Positions 47,752-56,370 of a stretch of DNA of 64,000 bases are shown here, in pieces. The position numbers and the translations under genes were made by a program. Within the stretch, counting starts at the first letter, position 1, and each line of letters starts with the position of its first letter. This DNA comes from Lojkania enalia. Taxonomy: Eukaryota > Ascomycota > Dothideomycetes > Pleosporales. The stretch is taken from the NCBI GenBank assembly GCA_010094045.1, contig ML986686.1, positions 111,575-175,574 on the forward strand, in the 5' to 3' direction. A model generated the notes under the pieces. It had not been told where the DNA came from and searched no databases. It saw only the letters and a program-made list of their open reading frames with translations.

Positions 47752-48731
47752 ATGCAGAAGACAAGCTATACGCATCTTTCCAATACTGAAGAGGGAGAGA
47801 GTCAAGATTTCGACGATTATCCTGAGATCTCTCCTAATGATCAGGCGAGAATCAGCATTCGCCATGCTGTTATTTACCTTCTGCTTGGCCTTTCCGACAT
47901 CTTGTTCTTCAGTCTCTGGCTCATTTCGATCCGAAAAACAAACCAAGCTGCGGCAAGTTGCGCTAGACCGCAATTAATCTACTGTAAAGCACCCAAAAAC
48001 TGAGTAGTGAATATTTTTTTCCAATGAAAAGCTAATGGTTTAGCGCCTGCAACCGAAGCACTTCGCTATGAGAAGAAGCGTCTATGGCGGGACATCGACG
48101 GTCCAAATCCCTTCTCTGGGAGCCCGCGTCCAGAGCTAGATAAAGCGTGGCACGATATACTTGATCGTAAGCCCATCGCAAATGTTGTGAACGGCACAAA
48201 GAACTGAAATCCACCCAGCCATCACAATCAAGGTCACAGCAGATGAACTTTTCCAATTTGCTGAAGGAGATAGTTCTATTGCGCTGAAAGACGGTTCGGG
48301 ATATATTGCTGAAATGGGGGTATACCATGAACTCCACTGCGTTGTACGTCTGAGAATTGTCTCAAAATTGTGTCACTTTTGAGCTGATTGATCGCAAGAA
48401 ACGGATTCGTCGTTACATTCATTTGGAACATTATTATCCCAATATGACCGCTGAAGATCGAATTGTTGAAGACAAACATATAGGTACGTATTGGCTCTGG
48501 GTTTGAGTCAATGTTCGGAGGCTGATAATCAAAGATCACTGCTTGGAGTACTGGCGAGAGGCAGCAATGTGCCGTGGCGATGTTACGCTTGGTACATATT
48601 TTTGGCGAGAAGATGGTTTTCCGACCTCTCAAGTATATACAGATAACGAGTGCATTGATTGGCGTGCTTTAGATACGTGGGCACGGAAGCGAATGGTTGA
48701 CATGACGGATTACTCTATACTTGAGGGATAG
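47752..48731 (+). CDS. UstYa-family (DUF3328) oxidase A
   Basis: Complete 253-aa model in five exons: 47752-47983, 48044-48166, 48219-48343, 48399-48483 and 48535-48731. A single transmembrane helix (about residues 39-58) follows an acidic cytosolic N-terminus. The lumenal domain carries both family motifs: HELHC at 155-159, and HIDHC at 187-191 followed by LEYWREAAMC. These His residues are the proposed metal ligands of UstYa proteins, which form ether or other oxidative links in ustiloxin, asperipin and related peptides. Expected location is the membrane of the secretory pathway, with the catalytic domain facing the lumen where the precursor passes. The gene is tail-to-tail with UstYa gene B, only 60 bp apart. 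The upstream in-frame TTG at 47731 is not used; ATG 47752 is the start. Confidence 0.93.
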
Positions 48732-48791
48732 CCGACGAATATAGCACTTTTCTATGTGCAAGCTAAACTAGGCTCTGAATAGTAGACAAAT

Positions 48792-49608
48792 TCAAGTAAC
48801 TATTCCCATATCCGAAGAATTCGCCCATCGCTCTGCAAAGTCCTTAATCAATGTATAGTTCCGACAAATCTTTGTCTGGTTCCATCCGTTAGTAGTATGG
48901 GTCTCGGGATTTAGAACCTCAAGATTGGTATCCGCGGCGCACATGAGAGTTTGCCTGAGATAATCAAAGCAATGCCGAACATGAAAAGGCGCTGTGCGTG
49001 TACCTGTTTCGGCGTCAAAATCAGGTATGTCGGCCATCTCCATTGGTTGGCTGGAGAGGGCATCATAGTAAGCCACAACGATGGCATGCTTGTGGAATGT
49101 AAGCGTAGAATTGGGTATTAAGGGGTGCAGGGGCACCTACCAGACAGTGAAGTTGGTGAAATACAGCAATGTTAGATATAAAGGGTGCTAATTGGGGGTG
49201 GTGGATGAAGCCTCGTCCAACGGGGATGATAGAGCTCCAGGCCGCTTCTGATTCAGAATCTGGCTTCTGGGTGAAGGTGAAGTTGTGGTGCCAACTAGTT
49301 CGAACAGAACCTGGTGGTGCTGGCAGCTCTGTCAATGTTATTCTTCTCGAAATTCATACGTCATTACCTGGAAGACCATAGTTAACACTGCCACCCTTCT
49401 GGTGGTGTCCGAGTAGGTATCCGGCGGCTACCCCAGCAGTGATCGAGCAGGCGATCAAAGTCCAATGAATAAAGATATTCCGCTGCTTTCGTGGCGTTCT
49501 GCGTTTCTCAGTGGGCTCAGAGATGGGTAGAAGCGTCTCGTTCTCCTCGGCTTTTTGCATTTCTTTGGGCTCCATGCCTTCAGTGGGGAGTATAGGACTC
49601 AGAACCAA
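48792..49608 (-). CDS. UstYa-family (DUF3328) oxidase B
   Basis: A second, divergent UstYa-family protein, 238 aa, exons 49608-49368, 49319-49141 and 49088-48792. The Lys/Arg-rich N-terminal tail precedes a transmembrane helix (residues 45-67). Then comes WHHNFTFTQKPDSESEAAWS, HQLHC at 135-139 and HVRHC at 176-180 followed by FDYLRQTLMCAADT, the two hallmark motifs. The first intron can end at two AG sites, giving 48 bp (used here) or 39 bp; both keep the frame and differ by three residues. It shares little with protein A outside the motifs, so it is likely a different activity, comparable to the UstYa/UstYb pair. It is transcribed away from the precursor gene at 50195 and probably shares its promoter. 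An internal Met at residue 12 is an alternative start. Confidence 0.92.
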
Positions 49609-50194
49609 ATCTTGTTATCCGGGCTCACACTGCTTCCATTGGAAGTTCAAATTCGAGAGTACGGAGAAATGCAGAATTCAGTATAGCTGGTTTTCGGAAA
49701 GAATTCGTAGGATAAGCCAGTCTAGACTCTCCAGGTATCCGATGTCGCGCGAGACTGTCACTCTCTCATTCCAGGGTGCGAAGATAATTCGGGTGTGAAT
49801 ATATTGAATGGATTCAATAAATCGTATACTTTATCAAGAGAGATATGTCACTCCTGCATAACGGACATGAGATGTGTAGTCCTTGTCGGAGTTCGTCGGT
49901 GTAGCATGGCTTGTTCTGTTCTGGACCGTCATACCCGAGCAAACCATCTCATCACACTTTCTTGTCACTCGCATGGGTTTCCCGATATTAAATTGATTTT
50001 TGGCTCATATTAATGAGATGCAAGCGGCATCGCCGACTGAAGCACTACGGACTTGACTACCTTCTGAGCCAAACCTCTGGCATTCAGGCATATAGAGCAT
50101 CTGGGCCCACCCTGAGATTCCAGGAAAAAAGCTATCTCTCTTGTCTAGAATCTCCATTTGGTTACCGCAATACACGATCCTAGCTCGTCCAAAA
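49609..50194. promoter_or_regulatory. Divergent promoter, UstYa gene B / RiPP precursor
   Basis: 586 bp between the UstYa-B and precursor start codons, in divergent orientation, so the maker and its substrate are probably co-induced from here. Short frames in the region carry no motif. No specific binding site is claimed. Confidence 0.5.
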
Positions 50195-50618
50195 ATGCGT
50201 TGGATTTACGTTACCCTTTTCATGGGCGCAGCCCTCGCTCGCCCACTCAACGAAGGTATGGCATTCCACCCCACTACTCGACACAGACGACACGACCGCT
50301 GACCCTATAGTTTCCAACAAAGGACTCATGGAGATGCGCGCAGCTGATGCCGATGACCAGGTCCGCAACTCTTGGTCAGCTCGTAGTGGAGTTGTGCCCA
50401 AGGATGCAGATGATGAGGTCCGCAATTCGTGGTCAGCTCGTAGTGGGATTGTGCCTAAGGATGCGGATGATGACGTACGCAACTCTTGGTCAGCCAAGCC
50501 GAGAGATGCAGACGATCAGGTGCGCAACTCATGGTCTGCGAGGACAGCCGCTGCTGAGGCGGGAGCGGAGGCAGATGCCGATGAAATGGTTCGCAATAGC
50601 TGGTCAGCAAGGGGCTGA
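50195..50618 (+). CDS. RiPP precursor peptide with five NSWSA repeats (dikaritin-like)
   Basis: A 122-aa secreted precursor in two exons, 50195-50255 and 50311-50618, with a 55-bp intron (GTATGG...CTATAG). A signal peptide (MRWIYVTLFMGAALA) is followed by a short leader and five imperfect repeats. NSWSA is invariant at residues 40-44, 59-63, 78-82, 93-97 and 116-120. It is always preceded by Val-Arg and followed by Arg or Lys. A DAD(D/E)-x-Val-Arg spacer comes before each core, and SG(V/I)VPK, PR or an Ala/Glu-rich stretch links the units. This is the layout of UstA/PhomA-type precursors: signal, spacer, repeated cores and protease sites. There is no KR, RR or KK anywhere, so release must use single basic (VR, AR, PK, PR) sites. 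Trp is the only aromatic in the core and the likely site of UstYa-type oxidation. UstYa genes lie immediately upstream. Confidence 0.88.
50346..50615 (+). repeat. Core-peptide repeat array inside the RiPP precursor
   Basis: Five in-frame repeats of 45-69 bp. Core codons for NSWSA lie at 50367-50381, 50424-50438, 50481-50495, 50526-50540 and 50595-50609. The first two spacings are exactly 57 bp; the third is 45 bp and the fourth 69 bp. Substitutions concentrate in the linkers and at the residue before Val-Arg (Gln, Glu, Asp, Gln, Met), whereas the core protein sequence never changes, indicating purifying selection on the core. Confidence 0.85.
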
Positions 50619-51540
50619 ATAATCCCGCGCATATTCCAGCCGCAGCACGCTAGAGGGCGGCTCGGCTCGGCGCGAGTCTTTGGATAGCGCCGGAGTAGTG
50701 TAGTGCAGGGGACTGTTAGTGGCGGCGCTTACGTACCCAAATACATACACTCTTTATGTACATTTTTCTCAACACATCCAATCGCGATCAGGAAGACAAA
50801 TAATTGTGTAACAAACGTTTATTTTTTTCTTAGCAATTCATCCCAACTCGTGCATTCAGCTCACCAAACTGACCAGGTATTTCACCGGGGCCCGCTCACC
50901 ACACCCATTGCATCGCATTCAGTTAGGTCGCCCAAGCTATGCATAACTGTGTCCGTCCCAGCTAGCCGCAGGAGGCAGGTCGGGAAAATGGCTCGTGATA
51001 TGCAACTGAGCATGTCTTCGGGTCGTGTCGCAGCGCAAGTCCGAATCCTTCGGGTATATCATGGCCAATCATCCACCCGTGTGTAGGGATAATGCTTTCC
51101 CTATCTTCCCCTCACATTTTCTGGATGTAATGGCCCTTGTGCGAGTCCGGATCACGCCACGCTAGCTTCGTATTAATGTAAATGGAGCACTCGTGCGCCT
51201 TTGTAGCGATGGGAGCAATTAAACCCTTTAGGTAGGATAAAAACCGGGCGTGCGTCGGGATTGCTGACCCCAGCCAACTTGACGCAGGTATTGTCCTGAA
51301 CACCGAGGCTTTTTTTCAAATCTCCTTAGCCACCCCCGACAAAGGAATGCTGAACCCATGGTCCATGCTATTGATTCTATGGGGCCAATCGCCACACGTG
51401 TTTGATGTGTAACCCTTCATGTGGAAGGCAATCTGAAGTCCGTAGCCGCTGATGGTTGTCTCATGGTATATCAGGTCCCGAAAAGCGCCCCCAGACGGAG
51501 GACTTTACACCGCTCCATTGTTCATTCTTTGATATTCGCC
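50619..51540. other. Intergenic in the RiPP island
   Basis: Precursor 3' untranslated region followed by about 800 bp without a convincing gene. Frames at 50703-51086 (plus) and 51303-51112 (minus) have no motif. The last part is the promoter of the membrane-protein gene. Confidence 0.4.
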
Positions 51541-52945
51541 ATGGTTGCTATGAAGCAGGACTATAGCCAAGGCCTCATGATAGGCCTAGGCGTTACTTTT
51601 ATGTTGATTTCGTCTATTTTCGTCGGTCTGCGTGTGTTCGCAAAGCGATTGGGACGGCGAGGGATGGCTTGGGAAGACCATCTTTGCTTTGCCGCTTTGG
51701 TAGGTATAGCCTTGAAAACGCCGCGTCTGCGTTAGTACTGATACGAGGAAGGTGATTGCACTGGCCTGTTCCATACTCCAGGTTGTGGGTACGTCAAAAT
51801 ATAACGCCATAAGGTAAATCCTGCGCTAATGCAGCCACGTAGCCGCGATTCATGGAAGGCTGGGACAACACCAAATTGTGGACGAGAATGGAATGCCCGT
51901 CCTTGACGATCCGGAGTTCCTCGTCTATGAACGTGTTAGTTGCAAATATCTTGTGTGTAATTGTCTACCGTAGAGAGAACTCACCAACATCTAGACAAAG
52001 TTCGCCGTTAACATCCTCGCCGTTGTCGGCCTAGGCCTCATCAAAGCCTCCTTCCTCTTCTTCTACAAGAGCATTTTCAGTGTACGCTACTTTCGGTGGG
52101 CCGTGTACGCTATGTTATGCATCGTGGTCGGCTGGACCATCTCGTATGCATTCGCAAACCTCTTCACCTGTTGGCCCGTCACTGCTCTGATTGAGCCATT
52201 CTACGGAAACAAATGTATAAATGCCGTTCCAATGTGGCTTTCTGTCGTCTACACGGATATCATAGTTGACGTTGGTATATTGGTTATGCCAATCCCCATG
52301 GTTTTCAGGCTTCAACTGCCTTTAGCTCAGAAGCTAGGCGTCTTGGGGATGTTCTTCCTCGGTGCCTCGTAAGTCCATCAAAACTAGAACTATCTTTGCG
52401 ACAAGTCAGGCTTCACTAACGCCTACGCTCTAATCCAGTGTTTGTGCCATTAGTATCACACGTCTGATCGTTCTGACCAAGATCGCCGACGAGTTTATTC
52501 TCCATTACAACGATATGACTTGTGAGTTCTGTAGAAACTAATCTAGTAACTGCGCCCTGATACAGCCTTAGATTACACCTCACCTGTATTCTTCTGGACG
52601 AATATGGAGCTATCGTTAGCTGTTGTATCTGCATGTCTACCTACACTTAGGCCAATATGGACGTATTTCCGTCCATCAAAACCTTCAACAGCTCGCCTGT
52701 ATGGTAGCGCATCCTACGAGCTCAGTGGAGGTGGTAAACGGTCTGACAAGTTTCCGTCAGACCAGTACACGGAATTAGATGACATCGATGGCTCGGGAAT
52801 GGGCGTTGATACCACAATTCGTGCTGCGGAGTCGCGTGATGGAGGTAATAGGGAGATTGGACGTGATTCCACGGCTCAGGGCGCTGGAAAGGGAATAGTT
52901 GTTCATACCAGCGTTCAAACCAGCAGTACCGGGCAGCTATTGTAA
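51541..52945 (+). CDS. Seven-helix SAT4/rhodopsin-domain membrane protein
   Basis: Complete 374-aa model in six exons: 51541-51699, 51752-51788, 51843-51934, 51995-52368, 52439-52521 and 52566-52945. The start ATG is in good context (GCCATGG). Seven hydrophobic segments run from GLMIGLGVTFMLISSIFVGL to NMELSLAVVSACLPTLRP, with fungal family marks WEDHLCFAAL, LIKASFLFFYKSIF and FTCWPV. The C-terminal 100 residues are hydrophilic and Gly/Ser-rich. This is the large fungal 'rhodopsin domain' (SAT4-like) family, often present in secondary-metabolite clusters but of unknown function. It should not be read as a light-driven pump: no retinal Lys motif is evident. A role in sensing, transport or organising the pathway membrane is conceivable. 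Its position next to the precursor makes cluster membership plausible. Confidence 0.87.
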
Positions 52946-53326
52946 TGTACGGCTGACGAGTGAATAAGTTGCCGAGCTGTCTACCTGATAGACCATTGTA
53001 TGCGTAAACTTAGTACATGTAAACTAAATGTAACTGAATTGGCCCATTTTTCCTCATTCGTTTTCACGCGTCCGCAGCACAGATCGTTCTCCAGTCTTGC
53101 CGCCAATTAAGCCGCTTATTGGTGGCGTATCGGACTTGGTCCTTGCATGTTGTCACTTTCCAAAGTCAGGGCCACGTGCGCGGCGGACCTTATGCAATGC
53201 AGCCAAGCCAGCTGCCATGCGGCGAAGGTTCCCATCTGGCATGGATATGCGTCGTATAAAGTAGCTATGAGATCCCGAGCCGCTCCTATCTATCGTAGCT
53301 CTCGTCCTTCGCTCGCAATCTTCATC

Positions 53327-54871
53327 ATGAGGATTTTGCGCTGGTTTCTAGCCCTCACTCTCGCGGGCATCTTAAAGGCTGAAGATTTTACGTCTCAGCA
53401 GGTAGCATCAAAGGTGCAAAGCGATCTGACTCCAAAGTTATCCAAGGGATCTTTTATTACATTTAAGGAGCCTCCACGATGGAGTACCTTCAAAGCTCCA
53501 GATCCTGCCATTGTCGTTAATGTTAAAAGCGAATTTGATGTTGCGGCTACGGTACGTACTAAACTAAGCACCGTCAATCGAAATAAGGCCACGAGCTAAC
53601 ATAATTAAAAAGATTATGTTCTGCAACTTAATGAAAATTCCATTTCTCGCTCAAAATGGGGGAAATGGATGGGCAACGACATTTACAATGAACAATAACG
53701 GCGTCTTGATTAATCTTGCTGGACTTAACCAGGTAACGTTTAGCGCGGACAAAAAGCAGGCCACTATAGGAGCCGGAGCTCTAATTAATACGACTATACA
53801 TGCGGCGAATAATGCGGGGGCCCTAGTTGCGACGGGGAACTGTAACTGCGTTGGAACGCTTGGAGCTTATCTTGGCGGTGGTTACGGAAATTTGATGGGC
53901 CTCTTCGGTTTCGGCGTTGACAACATTATTTCTATGCGCGTTGCTACTGCCGATGGCAAACTCCAGACTGTTTCAGCTTCTTCAAACCCCGAATTGTTCT
54001 GGGCGATGCGAGGCGCGGGACCAAACTTCGGCATCGTGACTTCAGCAGTTGTCAAATCCAAACCAGCTACGCCAAACGAGCGATCAGCATGGACAGGCGC
54101 CCTCATATTTACGCCGGATAAATTGGAGCAGGTCGTCCAGGCTATCCAGGATCTTGATCTTAAACCCGAGATGAACGTCTTTCTGTACTTCATCTCTTCT
54201 GGTCCGCCCTCTAATGATCCAGTGGTACTTACTACTCCATTTCTTTACATGGGCGATGCGACTTCCGGAAGGGCTGCCTTCGCAAGCCTGTACGAAATTG
54301 GACCTATCGTTGATACAACTGCTGTCCTACCATACGACCAATGGAATACAGGCGGAGATGGGTTTTGCACACGTGGTCCACGAAAGCCATCTTTCGGCGT
54401 GGGAATTCAAAATATGATACCAGGAGACTGGCGTAAAGTTTGGGATCTATACACTGCATTTCAGAAGAAGCCAGGTGCCGAGGGAAGCGTTGTTCTTCTT
54501 GAAGCTTATTCTCTTACAAAAGCACGATCAATTTCAGATTCATCCGCTTCTTTCCCCCATCGCGGTGTAAATTTCAACGCCGTTGCGATCGCTTGGTATG
54601 AAGATCCTGCATATGACGGCGAGGCTCTGGCTTTTGGTAGTGCTGCAAGGGACATTTGGAGGAATAGTGACGGCTTGGCGGAAAACAGAACGTAAGTCGC
54701 ATATGACGAGAACTTTTCTTGTAATTTCTAACTTAGTGAAGGTATATCAACTTCGCGAATGGGGATGAAGACCTCTTGGTCGTGTATGGAAGTAGTCTTG
54801 CTCGATTGCGTACTATCAAAAAGCGGGTAGACCCTGGAAATAAATTTAATCAATGGTTCAATATTGTGTAA
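53327..54871 (+). CDS. Secreted BBE-type FAD-linked oxidase
   Basis: Complete 477-aa enzyme in three exons: 53327-53551, 53613-54691 and 54742-54871. A signal peptide (MRILRWFLALTLAGILKA) leads into a PCMH-type FAD domain and a C-terminal berberine-bridge-enzyme domain (ending with YINFANGDED and VDPGNKFNQWFN). In bicovalent family members, FAD is held by His in a GGHGW-like motif and by Cys in GxCxxVG. Here the His position is Asn93 (NGGNGW) while the Cys (Cys152 in GNCNCVG) is kept. The flavin is therefore likely attached only through Cys. Such enzymes perform two-electron oxidations in natural-product pathways. Secretion fits action on the exported peptide. The frame upstream of 53327 is open but lacks a signal peptide. 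Confidence 0.9.
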
Positions 54872-54973
54872 GACGGGAACGTCTCAAGGAGATAATACTT
54901 AATACAAATGATTATGGAAATACGAAAATTAGTCGGGACTAGGACCTATATAGTATATAGTGAAGTAGTTGTG

Positions 54974-55640
54974 ACGTGTTCCACCAGTCAGCTGCGAACA
55001 CCAGTCAGCTGCGAACCCCACCAAAATCACAACGCGCCTTATTAGATTGGTCAACAACGCCACAATAGAATAAATTCAAACTAGGTATATAGCTCCTCTA
55101 CCGAGGAGGGCATTGTCACCTATCATGGCCTCGTACATGACAATTTGAACAGGTTTGTGGTGCGCGCTGGCGTACCTGAGTAGCCTTCCTCTAAGCCTCC
55201 TCCTGCTCAGCTTGTTCAGCGATTTAAATTAGACACCGACCCTCCTCACCACCTAGAACATCCCCATTAGCTATATACCTCCTAGGCTGCTGTTTCTTCT
55301 GAAATTTTACGGTGGTTGGCCTCGTGTAACCTCTGATTTTCAGTAGCTAGCATTATAGCTGAGTTTATAGCTAGCGGGCAGCCCTTGATAAGTTATAGAA
55401 TTGTCGGTTTATAATTTTTAAAGAGATTTAAGCTTATTAAGCTAGCTATTTCTTAGTTAGAAAGTAGGAAGAATTTAAATGATAAGGCGTTATATAGGTA
55501 GGAAGCTTAAAGAGCTAAAAATGGGGGTATAGGATGATTTTCTATAAGAGAGAAAAGGGAGACAAATTCTTAGAGAGTAATTCTTAGGGCTTAGGAAAGT
55601 ATATATCTATATATCTATATAACCTATAGATTAATTAAAC
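54974..55640 (-). mobile_element. Remnant of a pogo-like transposon
   Basis: The left end shows an inverted-repeat-like sequence starting ACGTGTTCCACC with the 16-bp motif CACCAGTCAGCTGCGA repeated twice in tandem (54990-55025), like the subrepeats of other pogo ends here. Reading the minus strand near 55380-55300 gives NSAIMLATENQRLHEANH and KISEETAA, typical of the C-terminal coiled part of fungal pogo transposases. No opposite terminal repeat is found, so the element is incomplete. The part beyond 55340 is RIP-mutated. Confidence 0.55.
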
Positions 55641-55749
55641 TAGAGCCGAGCGTATCTTATAAAAGATCTAAGGTTCTAAGCTTAGAGGGTAATTCTAAAG
55701 GACCTATTATAATCTATCTATATAGTAGAGCTATTAATATATATATATA

Positions 55750-56370
55750 TAAGTTAAAACCTAGTTTCTTTTTAAAAGAGTAACTTCTTTTTACTATTCT
55801 AGAAGATGTTATGGGGATTTTCGGCTAGTCTGCCGAGCTGTATCAGATATCGACGTACGATATCACGGTCGATATTACGCCAGATATCACGCTGGATATC
55901 AGCTAATATACCCCTTTTTCATGTACATAAATATGGCCCGCTGGCCATCTTCAATCAACCAGTTCAGCTCCTCATCTCCCTCCCTGAGATAAGATTCGCC
56001 TCTCACCACAGAAGATATAGAAGACCTCTTTTAAAGAATTAATAATCCTTAACTCTTTAAAAGTAATAGATATATTATCTTCTAATTATAATTCTAATTT
56101 TAATAGATTTACTAAATTTTAAAAATTAAGAAAGAGCTTCTTATTATTATTTAGTAATTGTAATTAAAGAAAAGTAGGTAGGTTTATATATTTTATAGCA
56201 AAGGATTAGAGTAGTAAGAATATATAGAAGTTTTACTAATCGCTCTACTATCTATTTAAAATAAGCTACTCTACTATAATATTATCAGGCCTAAACAGGC
56301 GTTATCCATAAAGAAGAAGTATAAGAAAAGGGTAAAGCTCTAGATCTTCAACGGTATAAGAAGTATTATA
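55750..56370 (+). mobile_element. Fragment of the pogo-like element at 15068, split by a solo LTR
   Basis: 56016-56370 is clearly homologous to 39400-39780, the 3' part of the nest-hosting pogo-like element (shared AAAGTAATAGATATATTA, ATCGCTCTACTA and the Lys-coding stretch). 55750-55801 matches the sequence just before it. A solo LTR with GAAGA duplications sits between the two parts. Both the fragment and its relative are RIP-mutated but differ at many sites. No terminal inverted repeats are present. Confidence 0.7.
55807..56010 (+). mobile_element. Solo LTR, family S
   Basis: A 204-bp sequence from TGTTATGGGG to CTCACCACA with a perfect GAAGA duplication (55802-55806 and 56011-56015). It is homologous to the solo LTR at 40724-40950 in the opposite orientation. 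A local duplication of a GATATCACG-like motif is found near its start. Little RIP damage is seen, although the surrounding pogo fragment is heavily mutated, so the LTR probably arrived later or was too short to be targeted. Confidence 0.82.

Noticed and set aside
50180..50497. Minus-strand repeat frame opposite the RiPP precursor, and the second plus frame at 50347-50622
   Set aside because: They inherit periodicity from the DNA repeats. Only the frame with signal peptide, intron and invariant NSWSA makes biological sense.
50346..50615. CRISPR-like spaced repeats
   Set aside because: The repeats are coding, in frame, inside a eukaryotic gene, and the spacers are related to each other.
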